This document shows positions 26,901 through 36,168 of a stretch of 64,000 nucleotides of DNA, one piece after another. The position numbers and the translations under genes were made by a program. This DNA is from Aquimarina agarivorans. GTDB taxonomy: Bacteria > Bacteroidota > Bacteroidia > Flavobacteriales > Flavobacteriaceae. Numbering within the stretch: position 1 is the stretch's first letter; the number at the start of each line of letters is the position of its first letter. The stretch spans positions 21,416 through 85,415 of the forward strand of contig NZ_AFPB01000036.1 in assembly GCF_000218485.1 (NCBI RefSeq), in the 5' to 3' direction. The notes beneath the pieces are model-generated. The model worked only from the letters and a program-made list of their open reading frames with translations. It had not been told where the DNA came from and ran no database searches.

Positions 26901-28572
26901 TACGACCGTTAAAGGCAACTCCAATTACCAATTTTTTTTGAGAGGACAAACGGTAGAGGAGTAACTGAAATGCTGCAAATACTAACATAAAATATGTGCA
27001 GTTGTTGTCTACGGAAAATGCTTTAAGATCTTTAAAAAAATCTTTCTGAAAGTTCATAAGGTATGATGAACCGTTGTATTGATTGCTTAATGGGCGTGGA
27101 TTATCGAGTGGTAAATCCAAAACAGGAATTTCAGAGCTTACCTCATCTAGCCAATACTCTTCCTGTAATTTAAAATGTTGTTCATTTGACTGGTCCAAAC
27201 GCCATTTTACAAACTTGTCAAAACCCATTGTTTCTTCAAGTTTAGCATTGAAATCGTTATAATAGGCTGCCAATTCGGTATAAAGTACACTAACACCTAC
27301 TCCGTCTATAGTAATATGGTTACAACTAAGAACAATTACAAAGTGATTTTCATTAATTTTTAAAACTGTCAGCCGGTGCAGGGATTCACTCAAATCATAT
27401 TGTCTATCCGCTTCCTCTTTAAGGTGTTTTTTTACAAACTGTTCGGAGTTCTGTTCTTCTTTTATATTGACAACTTCAATAGCTACATCAAACCGTTGAT
27501 GAAATGTTTGTTCAAGTGTTTCTTCATCAATGGTTATTCTCATTCCAATATGACGATCGGTAACTTTTTGATATGATCTTTGAAGTTTATCAACATCCAG
27601 CGCACCCTCAACTCTTAAAGCCCAAGTTTGAGAGTTTGTCATCATGGCTCCTTTGCTCACTTTCGATAATACAAGCAGTGCTTTTTGATCACCTGTTAAA
27701 GGAAGTGTAAAATTTTCATTTTTTAAGCCTTTATCTTCTTCAATTGTTTTTTTTGTTTCGGTTTTAACTTCTTCCATGAATTCAGGAGAAACAATAGGGC
27801 AAAGAGAATCAAGCCTTGTATTTATCTTATCGTCTTTTGTTTTTTTCTGATTATTTTCTAAAAGTGATATAATACTATTCAGGTGTGTTAATTTTTTATC
27901 GTGCAGAGAAGTACTAAAATTAATTTCGTCAATTCCCAAAGTGAAGAGGTATTGCAGTTGTTCTTTACAGTACTCTTTTGTTCCGGTTAAAACACGCTCT
28001 TGTATACACTTGTTTATATACTTTTTAAGAACATATTCTTTTTCATCAAAACTTAATGTTCGTAAAATTTCAGCTGTACTGCCGTTTTGTACTATAAATT
28101 GTAACCAATACGCGTCATTTTCCTGCGCTCTTTCATACAAAAACCGGTATGCATTGTCTTTTGCTTCAGTTTCAGTTTCTCCGGTAAAACAAAAAACCTG
28201 CATTACAACATGTTTTCTATTTCTGTTTGGAGACAATGTTTCCACTGTATTTTTATAGGCAGTAATTTTTTGACTGAGTCCTGTAATTATTTCCCTAGTG
28301 TATTCGACTACTACATCAACCCCCAAGGATCCGGCAAGTTCATATGCTATTATGTTATTTTCTAAGGTGGTTTCTATTGAAGGAAAGATTTCATTCCTGC
28401 TTAATTGGGAAGAAATTATTTGCTTTAACTTTGAAATCTTTTCAAATTGGTTTTCTGTTTTATCAAAAAACAGCCCCCTGCTAAACTCATTATCCCACGA
28501 TAGGATGCCTGTACTACTTAAAAAAGACTCATCATTTACCTTTAATTTAATATCGAGAGCTAATTCAATCAA
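23932..28572 (-). CDS. NRPS, first part: luciferase-like domain-C-A-PCP-(C)
   Basis: 1546 residues. Residues 1-240 resemble the C-terminal half of a MupA/Atu3671-type luciferase-like monooxygenase (AYELAGSLGVDVVVEY, VVMQVFCFTGETETEAKDNAY, GTKEYCKEQLQYLFTLGIDEI). The FMN-barrel half looks strongly shortened. Then come C (from about 290, CNHITIDGVG), A (YVMYTSGTTGKPKG, NVYGPTE), PCP (GGHSLIA) and the first half of a second C domain (PHIAIDGWS), lost to a frameshift at about 24017. The listed start (TTG) is artificial: the frame stays open upstream to the aminotransferase gene. Specificity residues of A by eye are DGNDVGVVV, not recognised. Confidence 0.85.
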   Translation of the reverse strand: MIELALDIKLKVNDESFLSSTGILSWDNEFSRGLFFDKTENQFEKISKLKQIISSQLSRNEIFPSIETTLENNIIAYELAGSLGVDVVVEYTREIITGLSQKITAYKNTVETLSPNRNRKHVVMQVFCFTGETETEAKDNAYRFLYERAQENDAYWLQFIVQNGSTAEILRTLSFDEKEYVLKKYINKCIQERVLTGTKEYCKEQLQYLFTLGIDEINFSTSLHDKKLTHLNSIISLLENNQKKTKDDKINTRLDSLCPIVSPEFMEEVKTETKKTIEEDKGLKNENFTLPLTGDQKALLVLSKVSKGAMMTNSQTWALRVEGALDVDKLQRSYQKVTDRHIGMRITIDEETLEQTFHQRFDVAIEVVNIKEEQNSEQFVKKHLKEEADRQYDLSESLHRLTVLKINENHFVIVLSCNHITIDGVGVSVLYTELAAYYNDFNAKLEETMGFDKFVKWRLDQSNEQHFKLQEEYWLDEVSSEIPVLDLPLDNPRPLSNQYNGSSYLMNFQKDFFKDLKAFSVDNNCTYFMLVFAAFQLLLYRLSSQKKLVIGVAFNGRTIPNSDLMIGFCANIYPILCEIKPEENILDFLSRVKYKLFNAYENQDYPFSQLIQKGLKDRDISRFPFFSVAFNWDRLTLPKMDGASVSWEVFKQEHVKLDLVPNLMEVNGELSMTLEYNTDLFTVKTIERFCMYYEDILYEIIKDPKASISSLANCIESDTLQMEMWQGKQVKAFENINAFHELFEYYASVKPDKFALIQGDNKLNFNEVNEKANQLSRKFYNEGYQKGDLVGICLDRSFNQIISILSVMKAGLAYVPINPEFPDSRVSQLTADANIRSVITIAAYASKFPVDDLQKIILDDLSQLKALEKNSKNNLELEINREDLIYVMYTSGTTGKPKGVRIAHKGILNLAHNFSVFFEQEQIDIDQNWGWNSTFTFDGSLNAITQFYQGRTLVLLEDVKEKSPEEFWQYLNSLDVKVVDVTPSQLQFLLPGLSSGNITSAPNLVIGGEATGQSLLEEIKNYCKQYNTVAFNVYGPTECSVVSHISVMNDHEKPVIGRTLDNVEAYVVNNLLQQVPVGTKGELVLGGIGVSEGYHNNEELTKQKFIKVPELSTGKLYRTGDIVRWLPNGVLEYIGRSDNQVQIRGVRIELGEVKALINKMDEVNECIVVSKTDADNISSLVAYLVLNKDVTVTESELFQKMKLYLPVNMLPSSVIYIDEIPMNLNGKVDFKKLPDTNAVIKSDYVPPVKDMEKVLCMIWQDALQLEKIGIYDDFFFIGGHSLIATKIIAKIQTILGRKLNLTEIFKYSNIALLAQFLEGENKQENKSGIIPVYSENKQERTLSFQQESFWLLDKVIADKSVYNVTELFELTGKIDGKALNRALCNIVERHQILRTVIKTGAGNTPVSILLNKPAELLETVSCSESAFSESFLKEHQKKVFRTTFNLNEGYMLRARLLQVSDTRSFLLLAIPHIAIDGWSMNIFMNELRAAYERFTYGSKNTLEKLPVQYADYAVWQRKNLQIPIWKNKKSFGLTGSKIFRCCIIYH

Positions 28573-28885
28573 ATCGTTATGATATGCTGATATCCAGTTT
28601 TGAAGTGAATTTTTAGATGTTTTTTCCTTAAAACAACAATAAAGGGAAGATAATCCGGTATTTCTTTTATTTAAAAATCCGAAAAATGTCCTTATATTTT
28701 GATTTGCAGTACCAGCAACAGTAAGAGGTACAAAAATACTTAACTTATTTTTTACAGTTTGTTTTTGTCGTGTTTTTAATTCCTGTTTTTTACTTACAGA
28801 TACTTCTGCTTCAAAAGTAGGTTTATGAATTGCCTCTTCTTTTAAAACAGAAGCGATAGGATTTATAAGTCCTTTTCTTTTTAGT

Positions 28886-30841
28886 TTAGGCTTGTCTTTT
28901 TTTTTTTCTAATCCAAAATCCAGCAGCTTTCATTTTTTGAATTGAATTGTGTACTGCACTAATAATCGTATTTAGATCTTCATCTGTATGCGCGGTTGAA
29001 ATAAAACATGTTCTTCCTTCCCATACATAGACTCCTTCATTTATTACATGATAAAAGAAAATATCCAGTTCCAAAGGCTGGAAAGCAAAGCTTAAATTAC
29101 CTGACATTGAAAATCGAAAATTAGAACCAAACCTGTGGACTTTCAGCGGAACTTGATAATGTGTAATAATATCATCGAGAATAGAACACATTTCTTCTGT
29201 CCTTTCATTTAATTCATGCTGTAGTTCGGGACCTTTATCAAGCATTTCGGTCAGTGCTGCATTTACAGCAGTCATTGCCAAAGGATGTTTACAAAAAGTA
29301 CCGGCAGTATATGTTTGATTGCCTATAGGTACTGAATTATCTCCATAGCTCCAGTACCCTCCGTCAACCCAGTCCATACACCAACTTTTTCCAGCAACAA
29401 TACCCACTGGTATCCCTGCTGCAATGGCTTTACCGTAAGTAGTTATATCAGCTTCAATATCAAACCATTCCTGCGCTCCTCCCAATGCAATCCTGTATCC
29501 GACCAATACTTCATCAAAGACAAGAATAATATCTTTTCTTCTTGTTATTTCCCTGATATTTTTCAAAAATTCCTTAGGGTTTTTATTTCCTAAATAGTTT
29601 CTTACCGGCTCTACAATTACTGCCGCTATATCATCGGCATTTTCTTCTATAAACGAAAGTGCTTTTACATTTCCATACGGTAATATCAGGGTATCTTCTA
29701 TCGCTGATTCGGGGATTCCAGGAACCATACCTTTAGATTCAAATGTATCTGATTCTATGTCAGGTACTACTAAAACATTATCGCAATGGCCATGATATGA
29801 ATTTTGAAATATCACAATTTTATTTTTACCACTAGCCGCTCTGGCTATTCTGATAGCGGTCATAACTGCTTCTGTACCCGTATTGGAAAACAGAACTCGA
29901 TCCATATTTATGGTTTTAGCAATTAATCGTGCATTTTCTGCGGTTAAATCTGACTCCGGTCCAATTTGATATCCTTTTTCTAACTGCTCTGTCAAACGCT
30001 TCTTTAAAAAATCAGGATTATGACCGAATAAAGTAGACCCAAACCCCATGGCAATATCAACATATTCATTATCATCAACATCCCTTATTTTTGAGCCTTT
30101 GGAAGCTTTTGTAACTATTGGATATAAAAGCTCTTTCGTTTCGAGCCTAAACCCTGACGAACTTTTACGATTATTGCATAAATAAGCTCTGGAATCCTGA
30201 GCAATTCTTTTAGAACCGAATGTTTTGTCACAATATTCTTTGATAAAACCATCCAAATAGATTTCTTGCTCCGGTGTAAGCTCTCTACTTTTCTTAGTAT
30301 CTACCCAAGCTGTTGAAGCATCATCATTCTTATGGTTACCGTTGGTTGATACTGATCGTGAAAACAACATTTTCCGGGGTGTAAAAGTTTTAGAACTGCC
30401 ATTGGTTGTTTCTTTAAAAGATACGGGGGGTTCAAAATTTGAAACTTCAGAAAAACTTTGGACTCCCTTTTCCCTGCTTTTAAATGAAAAGCTATTTGAA
30501 AACTGCTTTACAGGTGCTTCGTCATGTATTTCTTTTACAGGTGCGACCTCTTTTGTTTCATTTATACTTTCTGAAAACATTACCGGTTCCATTTCACTTT
30601 GAGGTAATTCCTTAGCATTCTCCAAAACATAGGACGTAATTTTTCCGATTGTATTTATGTTTTCAAAGATATCTCTCATGGATATTGATACCCCATAAGT
30701 TTCTTTTATCTTTCTAGTAACCGACATCATTGTAAAGGAGTCTGCCCCTATTTCCAATAAAGGTACTCCCGTTTCTATATCCTCTGCATCGTACCCCATT
30801 GTTCCAGCAAAAAGATCTCTAATATTTTCTTGTAACTTCAT
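28886..30841 (-). CDS. ACP/PCP fused to a class-III (glutamate-semialdehyde type) aminotransferase
   Basis: 651 residues. Carrier domain at 1-85 with the phosphopantetheine Ser in GADSFT; a low-complexity linker to about 205; then a PLP aminotransferase of the GSA/class-III type with SNTGTEAVMTAIR, YHGHCDN, VFDEV and the PLP Lys in TTYGKAIAAG. In-line aminotransferases of this type (as in mycosubtilin MycA) convert a carrier-bound keto or aldehyde group to an amine. The reading frame leaves at an 11-A run (28897-28907). With one A fewer it would continue, in frame, through about 100 more codons into the NRPS, so this and the two NRPS parts were probably one protein. Confidence 0.85.
   Translation of the reverse strand: MKLQENIRDLFAGTMGYDAEDIETGVPLLEIGADSFTMMSVTRKIKETYGVSISMRDIFENINTIGKITSYVLENAKELPQSEMEPVMFSESINETKEVAPVKEIHDEAPVKQFSNSFSFKSREKGVQSFSEVSNFEPPVSFKETTNGSSKTFTPRKMLFSRSVSTNGNHKNDDASTAWVDTKKSRELTPEQEIYLDGFIKEYCDKTFGSKRIAQDSRAYLCNNRKSSSGFRLETKELLYPIVTKASKGSKIRDVDDNEYVDIAMGFGSTLFGHNPDFLKKRLTEQLEKGYQIGPESDLTAENARLIAKTINMDRVLFSNTGTEAVMTAIRIARAASGKNKIVIFQNSYHGHCDNVLVVPDIESDTFESKGMVPGIPESAIEDTLILPYGNVKALSFIEENADDIAAVIVEPVRNYLGNKNPKEFLKNIREITRRKDIILVFDEVLVGYRIALGGAQEWFDIEADITTYGKAIAAGIPVGIVAGKSWCMDWVDGGYWSYGDNSVPIGNQTYTAGTFCKHPLAMTAVNAALTEMLDKGPELQHELNERTEEMCSILDDIITHYQVPLKVHRFGSNFRFSMSGNLSFAFQPLELDIFFYHVINEGVYVWEGRTCFISTAHTDEDLNTIISAVHNSIQKMKAAGFWIRKKKRQA
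28897..28907 (-). other. 11-base poly-A run at the aminotransferase/NRPS junction
   Basis: On the coding strand the sequence reads ATTAG, eleven A, GACAAG. With eleven A the aminotransferase frame stops at RQA. With ten A it continues as KKKDKPKLKRKGLINPI into the luciferase-like domain. Runs of this length are prone to polymerase slippage and to sequencing error. Confidence 0.85.
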
Positions 30842-30958
30842 TTTATATTTATTTTTTACCCTGTTTTAATTTGTAGTAGCCAATAACTTTAAAAATATTG
30901 GCAGAATTTAAGTGTGTATGTATTGAATTTTTTGACAGGGATAAAGTTTTTACTTATG

Positions 30959-31006
30959 ATACCATTACATTTTGTGCATTACTATAGCATTAAAATGTAA
31001 TGGTAT
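30959..31006 (-). promoter_or_regulatory. 15-bp perfect inverted repeat between two megasynthase genes
   Basis: Arms ATACCATTACATTTT and AAAATGTAATGGTAT are exact complements with an 18-base loop. The repeat starts 18 bases after the end of the loading-protein gene and lies about 120 bases before the aminotransferase start. No T-run follows on the transcribed strand, so a processing or attenuation hairpin, or an operator, is more likely than a simple terminator. Confidence 0.6.
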
Positions 31007-31024
31007 TATTAAGTAGATACTGAA

Positions 31025-34000
31025 TTAATTTTCTATTTGGAGTTTTTCACAAATAACTCCGATAAGTTCATTAATAGAACTGTATTGGAAAAAATCTACC
31101 ACAGAAAGTTCTATGTTAAATTTTTCATTAATCTCACTCTGAGCTTGTGGTAACAGTAATGAATTTAACCCGAGATCAAAAAGATTTTCATCATCATTAA
31201 TATCTTCAAGATTTAACAGTTTTACCCAGGTATTGGTAACGTGTCCCTTTACAGTTTCGTAAGACTGCTTTTCTTGTAAGTTTTGTGTTTTATTACCTAT
31301 AAAACTTGAAATTTCATCAACGGTTCTATGTTGAAACAGATCAACTATTGTCAATCCGCACTGATATTTTTCTTCAATTTTATTGTATACCTGAGGTAGT
31401 ATTAATGAATTTCCTCCCAAATCAAAAAAACTGTCGTCTCTTGAAAAAGAATCTATTTTTAGAACTTCCATAAATACTGAAGTCACGTAATCTTCAATAC
31501 TCTCCTTAAATACAGTCTTGGTTTCGGTGTCCTCATCTGGTAATGTCTGAACCTCTTTAGTGAGAACAATTTTAGATATTGGTATTGCAATTTCGAACTC
31601 GTCTTTTAAATAATTTTTAAAGTCAGTATTTATATTATTTTCAGAACCTGATACTTCAATTTCTCTTAAAGGTGCTGTTTTTAAAGATAGGTAGGGTTGC
31701 ATAAAAAGATTGTTCTTGTTAATGCCTATAAACGAATTTGAAACTCCCTGGCTCAAAACTTTATACATTAATTTTAATGCATCTTTTGCTTTTAAAATAT
31801 CAAACCCTTTACGAGCTGCTAACTCTGGAAATTCAATCTTTTTACCAAGCCCTGTATTTTCCCAAATAGACCAGGCCATATTCCATACCTTCACAGCATT
31901 TTGCTGAGTTGCATATTTTACCAAAGCTTCCTGAAACCTATTAGCCGCAGAATAAGCAATAACACCAACTCCTCCAAAATAACCGTTAACTGATGAAAAG
32001 TTAATGAAATTTGATATTTTTAATTCACATGCTAAATCATATAAATTAAAACTTCCCTTTACTTTAGTCTGAATTTGGTGTCTGAACTCCTCAGCAGAAA
32101 AATTACTTATGGCCTTCATTTTAAAATCAGCAGCTAAATGAAAAATTCCGTCTATCGTCGTACCATTAAGTCTTTGTTTTAGTGTTTGATAATCATTTAA
32201 ATCGGCGTTAACATAGGTGACATCAGCACTTATCTCCTTAATTCTATTATAATTATCTTGTTTTTCCTGATTTAAATCTGCAAACGCACTTCTTCCCAAT
32301 AAAACTAATTTTACCGCTGCTTTTTCAAGTAAATCCATAGCCAAAGTTATAGCGATACCTCCTAATCCTCCGGTTATAAGATAGGTTTCATTATCTTTAG
32401 GAATAAAGGACTTTTCGTAATTTTTAATCACAGTTTCACTTAAGCGCGAAACAAATCGTTTATTTTCACGATAAACAACTTCTCTGTCAAACTTATTAAT
32501 TGCTGTAGCCTCCTGAAATAACGCCGAGCTGTCAATTAAAGTATTTACATCAATATGTTTGCAAGAAATCCACTTTATTTCTTCATGAATCGCATGCAGC
32601 ATACCTATCTGAGCACTAGCATTTATTCTTGTTTTCTCATCAGAAGTAACCTGCTGATTTTGTCTACTTACCAAAATAAGGCTAATGTGCTTTTCACGGA
32701 ATGTACTAAGTGCTTTTACCAAAAACAATAGGCGTAGTGCATTTTTTTCAGCAGTTTCACTGGAATTAGTACTTTTTTTATCTTCTTCAGATTCTATAAT
32801 AACAGTACCAAGTTCAATATTATTAGCGAATATATCTTCAAGAAGTTTTATAAAGTCTTCCTGGCGGTCTTGATTAACTCCATATTCATTATCAGATATT
32901 TTACAGAAATTATCTGAATTAACTGCATATAACAAATCTACACTAGCTGGCAGTATTTCAAAATTAATAGACGAGTTTACCACTGGAAAAACTAAAGCAG
33001 TTCTGGGCTTAGTGATGGCAATTTCCGATAGTTTTTTCGGTTTCCATATTCGTTCAAGGACGGTTGTTTTATATGTGTCGTCTCCAGAGATTTTATTTAC
33101 CACGGATGGGTTTAAATTAAAGCTTCCCTCCTCTAGCATTTTTGTCAATTTCCCTTTCTGTATTTTACCGATAGATGTTCTAGGTATTTCATTAGGCTGT
33201 ATGCTTATAATTTCGCTTGGGGTAAACCCAAAAAGCATAGAAACCTCCCTTCTTATGACCTTTTTAATATTTTCTGAAGCGGTACCTTGTTCTTTTGTAT
33301 GATAGAATACTGCCACACTATCTGTATAACTTTCGCCATCTCTAAAAGGTACTACTGCTGTAGATGAAGGTTCAACACCTTTAATTGTATCGATATATTC
33401 TTCTATTTCATGACACGACAGGTTGTAGCCGTTAATAATCAATATATCTTTATTCCTTCCTACAACAGCAACTTCCCCATTTTGTATAAAAGCGATATCT
33501 CCTGTATCGAACCAATTGTTATCTGTAAAAGATTCTGTATTTACATCGGGCCTGTTATAATAGGACTCCAGAATACAGGCTCCTTTTACCTGTAATCTTC
33601 CATGTTGTCCCTCTTTTAAAAGCTCATTGCTCTCATTAACAATTCTAGCATCAACTCCGGCAATAGGTTTTCCAACACTGACATATTTATGGTTTACGGA
33701 GCTTAAATCAAAGCTTTTATTGAATAATACCGCTGAGCAGGTTTCAGACATTCCCCAAGCGGGGAAAACTGCTTTTGAGCTTAGGTTAAATGGCTTGAAA
33801 AGCTCTAAAAACTTATGAACTTGTGAGGCTATAATCTGCTCTCCACTATTCATTATAAAACGAATAGTTGATAAATCGAGTTTAGAATTTGTTATTTCTT
33901 CTTTAAAAGAACTGATTAAATTAAACGCAAAATTAGGTGCCCACGTTAGGTTTACCCTGAATTGACTACAAAGTTCCATCCAACGCAACGGTTTTTGTAA

Positions 34001-35161
34001 TATATAATTGGTATCAACCTGAATTTGGAAACATCTGCTAACCACATCTCTGACGTGAAACATTATTATACCTCCTACGTGATCAAGCGGTAACCAGTTT
34101 AAACTGATATCTTCTCTTGTGAACGTATTTGCAGCGATAGTTCCGGCACAGCGATTAATAATTCTTCGGTGTGTCTGTGGTACCAGTTTCGGAGCTCCAG
34201 TACTTCCGGAGGTCATTAAATATACCGCAATATCATCAGGCTGTACATCAAATGTGTTTAATTTTTCAGCAGTGCCTGCTAAATCTTCATAGGCAAGCAC
34301 TGTTACTGTTGTATTAGTATTCGCTTTTAGAAAAGCCGAAATCACTTCCTTATTTTTCTCTTCACATATTACTACACTTTCAGAAAACTGCTTAACAGTA
34401 GCAAGCAGCTTGTTTGCCCCGGGCATATTTGTGCTGTATCCTTTCGGAAATGCCATTGGAATAGCAGGTATACCTTTTAATATACTACCCCAAAAAACCT
34501 CAATATACTGTGCCATATCAGGCAGCTGCATAATAATAGGGGTTTGTTTCCTTATTCTGAGTTTATGAAGAGCTCCTGCAGTCATTTTCGCTTTCTCAAA
34601 TAACTCATTATAACTAAATGTCTCAGCATTTCCCTTACTGCTTACTAATGTTATACCGTTACTGGTGATACTTGCCGCCGCTAAACTTTCTGAAAGCGTG
34701 CCTTCTGTGATTTTCGTGTTGGCAGCACCTCCTAAAACAATAGCATCTTTAGCTGTGGAAAACTGGTTATTTGCTTCAAATTCAAAATTTGTTTTAAGTT
34801 CTGATTTAAGTTTTAAAGAAGTGTATTGGGTTTTTAACTTCTCTGCCAGCGATAATAAATATTCTTCATTAAAAATAGGAATTTCATTTAGTTGACCAAC
34901 GTCCATCTCTCCATTAAAATCTATTGGAAATGAGGTTAACTGGACCATTTTGAATTCAGTATTTGCAACATCAGTTATCTGATTTTTAATATCCTCTTCA
35001 CTAACAATTTGTGTGCTTAAAAAATATATGATTAAAGTGGTGATCCCTTCTTGAGTTGTTTTTTGCTTTACAAAACAATCATAAATTCCTTTTATACCAA
35101 TTATTGCCTTTTGAATTGAGTGTTCAGTTTTTATTGGACTTTGTGTTATTAATGCTTTCAT
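31025..35161 (-). CDS. Loading protein: acyl-AMP ligase-ketoreductase-ACP-ACP
   Basis: 1378 residues. Residues 1-115 resemble a detached C-terminal A-subdomain (FNGEMDVGQL). Then a carboxylate-activating AMP ligase (about 155-700; YLMTSGSTGAPKLVPQT, LPLDHVGG, WGMSET, WFDTGDIAF). A ketoreductase follows with its structural half (about 720-940) and catalytic half (ITGGLGGIA, FSSVNGYFGG, AYSAAN), apparently active. Two carrier domains end the protein (FFDLGGNSLIL, LFDLGLNSLLL). It probably activates an acid, loads it on an ACP and reduces a keto group. The ligase core resembles CoA-ligase or FAAL-type starters rather than amino-acid A domains. It is uninterrupted. Confidence 0.85.
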   Translation of the reverse strand: MKALITQSPIKTEHSIQKAIIGIKGIYDCFVKQKTTQEGITTLIIYFLSTQIVSEEDIKNQITDVANTEFKMVQLTSFPIDFNGEMDVGQLNEIPIFNEEYLLSLAEKLKTQYTSLKLKSELKTNFEFEANNQFSTAKDAIVLGGAANTKITEGTLSESLAAASITSNGITLVSSKGNAETFSYNELFEKAKMTAGALHKLRIRKQTPIIMQLPDMAQYIEVFWGSILKGIPAIPMAFPKGYSTNMPGANKLLATVKQFSESVVICEEKNKEVISAFLKANTNTTVTVLAYEDLAGTAEKLNTFDVQPDDIAVYLMTSGSTGAPKLVPQTHRRIINRCAGTIAANTFTREDISLNWLPLDHVGGIIMFHVRDVVSRCFQIQVDTNYILQKPLRWMELCSQFRVNLTWAPNFAFNLISSFKEEITNSKLDLSTIRFIMNSGEQIIASQVHKFLELFKPFNLSSKAVFPAWGMSETCSAVLFNKSFDLSSVNHKYVSVGKPIAGVDARIVNESNELLKEGQHGRLQVKGACILESYYNRPDVNTESFTDNNWFDTGDIAFIQNGEVAVVGRNKDILIINGYNLSCHEIEEYIDTIKGVEPSSTAVVPFRDGESYTDSVAVFYHTKEQGTASENIKKVIRREVSMLFGFTPSEIISIQPNEIPRTSIGKIQKGKLTKMLEEGSFNLNPSVVNKISGDDTYKTTVLERIWKPKKLSEIAITKPRTALVFPVVNSSINFEILPASVDLLYAVNSDNFCKISDNEYGVNQDRQEDFIKLLEDIFANNIELGTVIIESEEDKKSTNSSETAEKNALRLLFLVKALSTFREKHISLILVSRQNQQVTSDEKTRINASAQIGMLHAIHEEIKWISCKHIDVNTLIDSSALFQEATAINKFDREVVYRENKRFVSRLSETVIKNYEKSFIPKDNETYLITGGLGGIAITLAMDLLEKAAVKLVLLGRSAFADLNQEKQDNYNRIKEISADVTYVNADLNDYQTLKQRLNGTTIDGIFHLAADFKMKAISNFSAEEFRHQIQTKVKGSFNLYDLACELKISNFINFSSVNGYFGGVGVIAYSAANRFQEALVKYATQQNAVKVWNMAWSIWENTGLGKKIEFPELAARKGFDILKAKDALKLMYKVLSQGVSNSFIGINKNNLFMQPYLSLKTAPLREIEVSGSENNINTDFKNYLKDEFEIAIPISKIVLTKEVQTLPDEDTETKTVFKESIEDYVTSVFMEVLKIDSFSRDDSFFDLGGNSLILPQVYNKIEEKYQCGLTIVDLFQHRTVDEISSFIGNKTQNLQEKQSYETVKGHVTNTWVKLLNLEDINDDENLFDLGLNSLLLPQAQSEINEKFNIELSVVDFFQYSSINELIGVICEKLQIEN

Positions 35162-35165
35162 TTCT

Positions 35166-36137
35166 TTAATTTAATGAAGTTCTTTTTAATTCTCTATCAT
35201 CCAGAAATTCGTGAATTCTGTTCCAAAAAGTGGGATTTTTATTTGACGAAATAAAAATCCCTCCCATATTAATATTTAGATCCCTATATTTCTCATCTTT
35301 CATCATTATCTCATGTGCTTTTTTTAGATTCCAGTAAGGTATATCGGGACGTAGGTGATGTGTCAAATGATAATTTTCATTGTGTATACTCGAAAAAAAA
35401 GCTTCTAAAGGATGGCTAAACCTGTTCCATGACTTATCTATTTCGTCGGGGTTTTTAATTAATAAAAAGTGTTCTGATATACCTATAAACCACCCTTGCC
35501 ATGGGAATATGATGAAGAATGGAACAAACCACAGAAGAATCAGGTATAACAACCATCCGTTCAAGGCAAAAACTCCTATGATAAACAACCAGTATACTAT
35601 CATTATTATAGCTTCACGAGAACCTTCCTTAACATACCCTAAACGGTCGTTAAACAATGCCTTGGCATAAATAAAAGCATTACCAAACAGCATAGGTTTC
35701 AGTAGATGTTTTTTGATAAATGCTTTTTTATCAAGATCTTCATATAGACCAAAATGGTTGTAAAACCTCAAATCTGGATCTTTATCTTCGTTACCTATAT
35801 GGTTGTGATGATGTACTACATGTGATTTAATATAATCATCAAAACCCAAAAAAATCAGGTAACCTGTAAGGTACTTTCCAACAAAATCATTTAGCCAAGT
35901 ATTTTTAAAAAGCACTCCGTGTCCGGCATCATGGAGCAAGGTTACAAATGCACGTTGCCTTGTACCAATTAACAGAACTGCCAAAGGATAGAAATACCAG
36001 TTTACGAGCACAATGTATACACTTGCTCCTATAAAAAGATAATCTACCAATAACCCCAAAAGAGAACGGTAGTTATTGGTTTCCGACAACATATCTAGTT
36101 CTTTCAGAATCTGCCTGTTAAATCTGTGGTTCTTCAT
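35166..36137 (-). CDS. Membrane fatty-acid desaturase/hydroxylase family protein
   Basis: 323 residues with about four membrane segments and the three histidine boxes of the family: HDAGHG, HVVHHHNHIG and NENYHLTHHL. These bind the di-iron centre that desaturates or hydroxylates acyl chains. It starts 28 bases after the ferredoxin gene and ends four bases before the loading-protein gene, so it is co-transcribed with a likely electron donor. The substrate could be a carrier-bound acyl chain or the finished product. The context suggests tailoring rather than membrane-lipid synthesis. Confidence 0.85.
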   Translation of the reverse strand: MKNHRFNRQILKELDMLSETNNYRSLLGLLVDYLFIGASVYIVLVNWYFYPLAVLLIGTRQRAFVTLLHDAGHGVLFKNTWLNDFVGKYLTGYLIFLGFDDYIKSHVVHHHNHIGNEDKDPDLRFYNHFGLYEDLDKKAFIKKHLLKPMLFGNAFIYAKALFNDRLGYVKEGSREAIIMIVYWLFIIGVFALNGWLLYLILLWFVPFFIIFPWQGWFIGISEHFLLIKNPDEIDKSWNRFSHPLEAFFSSIHNENYHLTHHLRPDIPYWNLKKAHEIMMKDEKYRDLNINMGGIFISSNKNPTFWNRIHEFLDDRELKRTSLN

Positions 36138-36168
36138 ATTTTACTATAATTTTGCATTAATTCATAAA

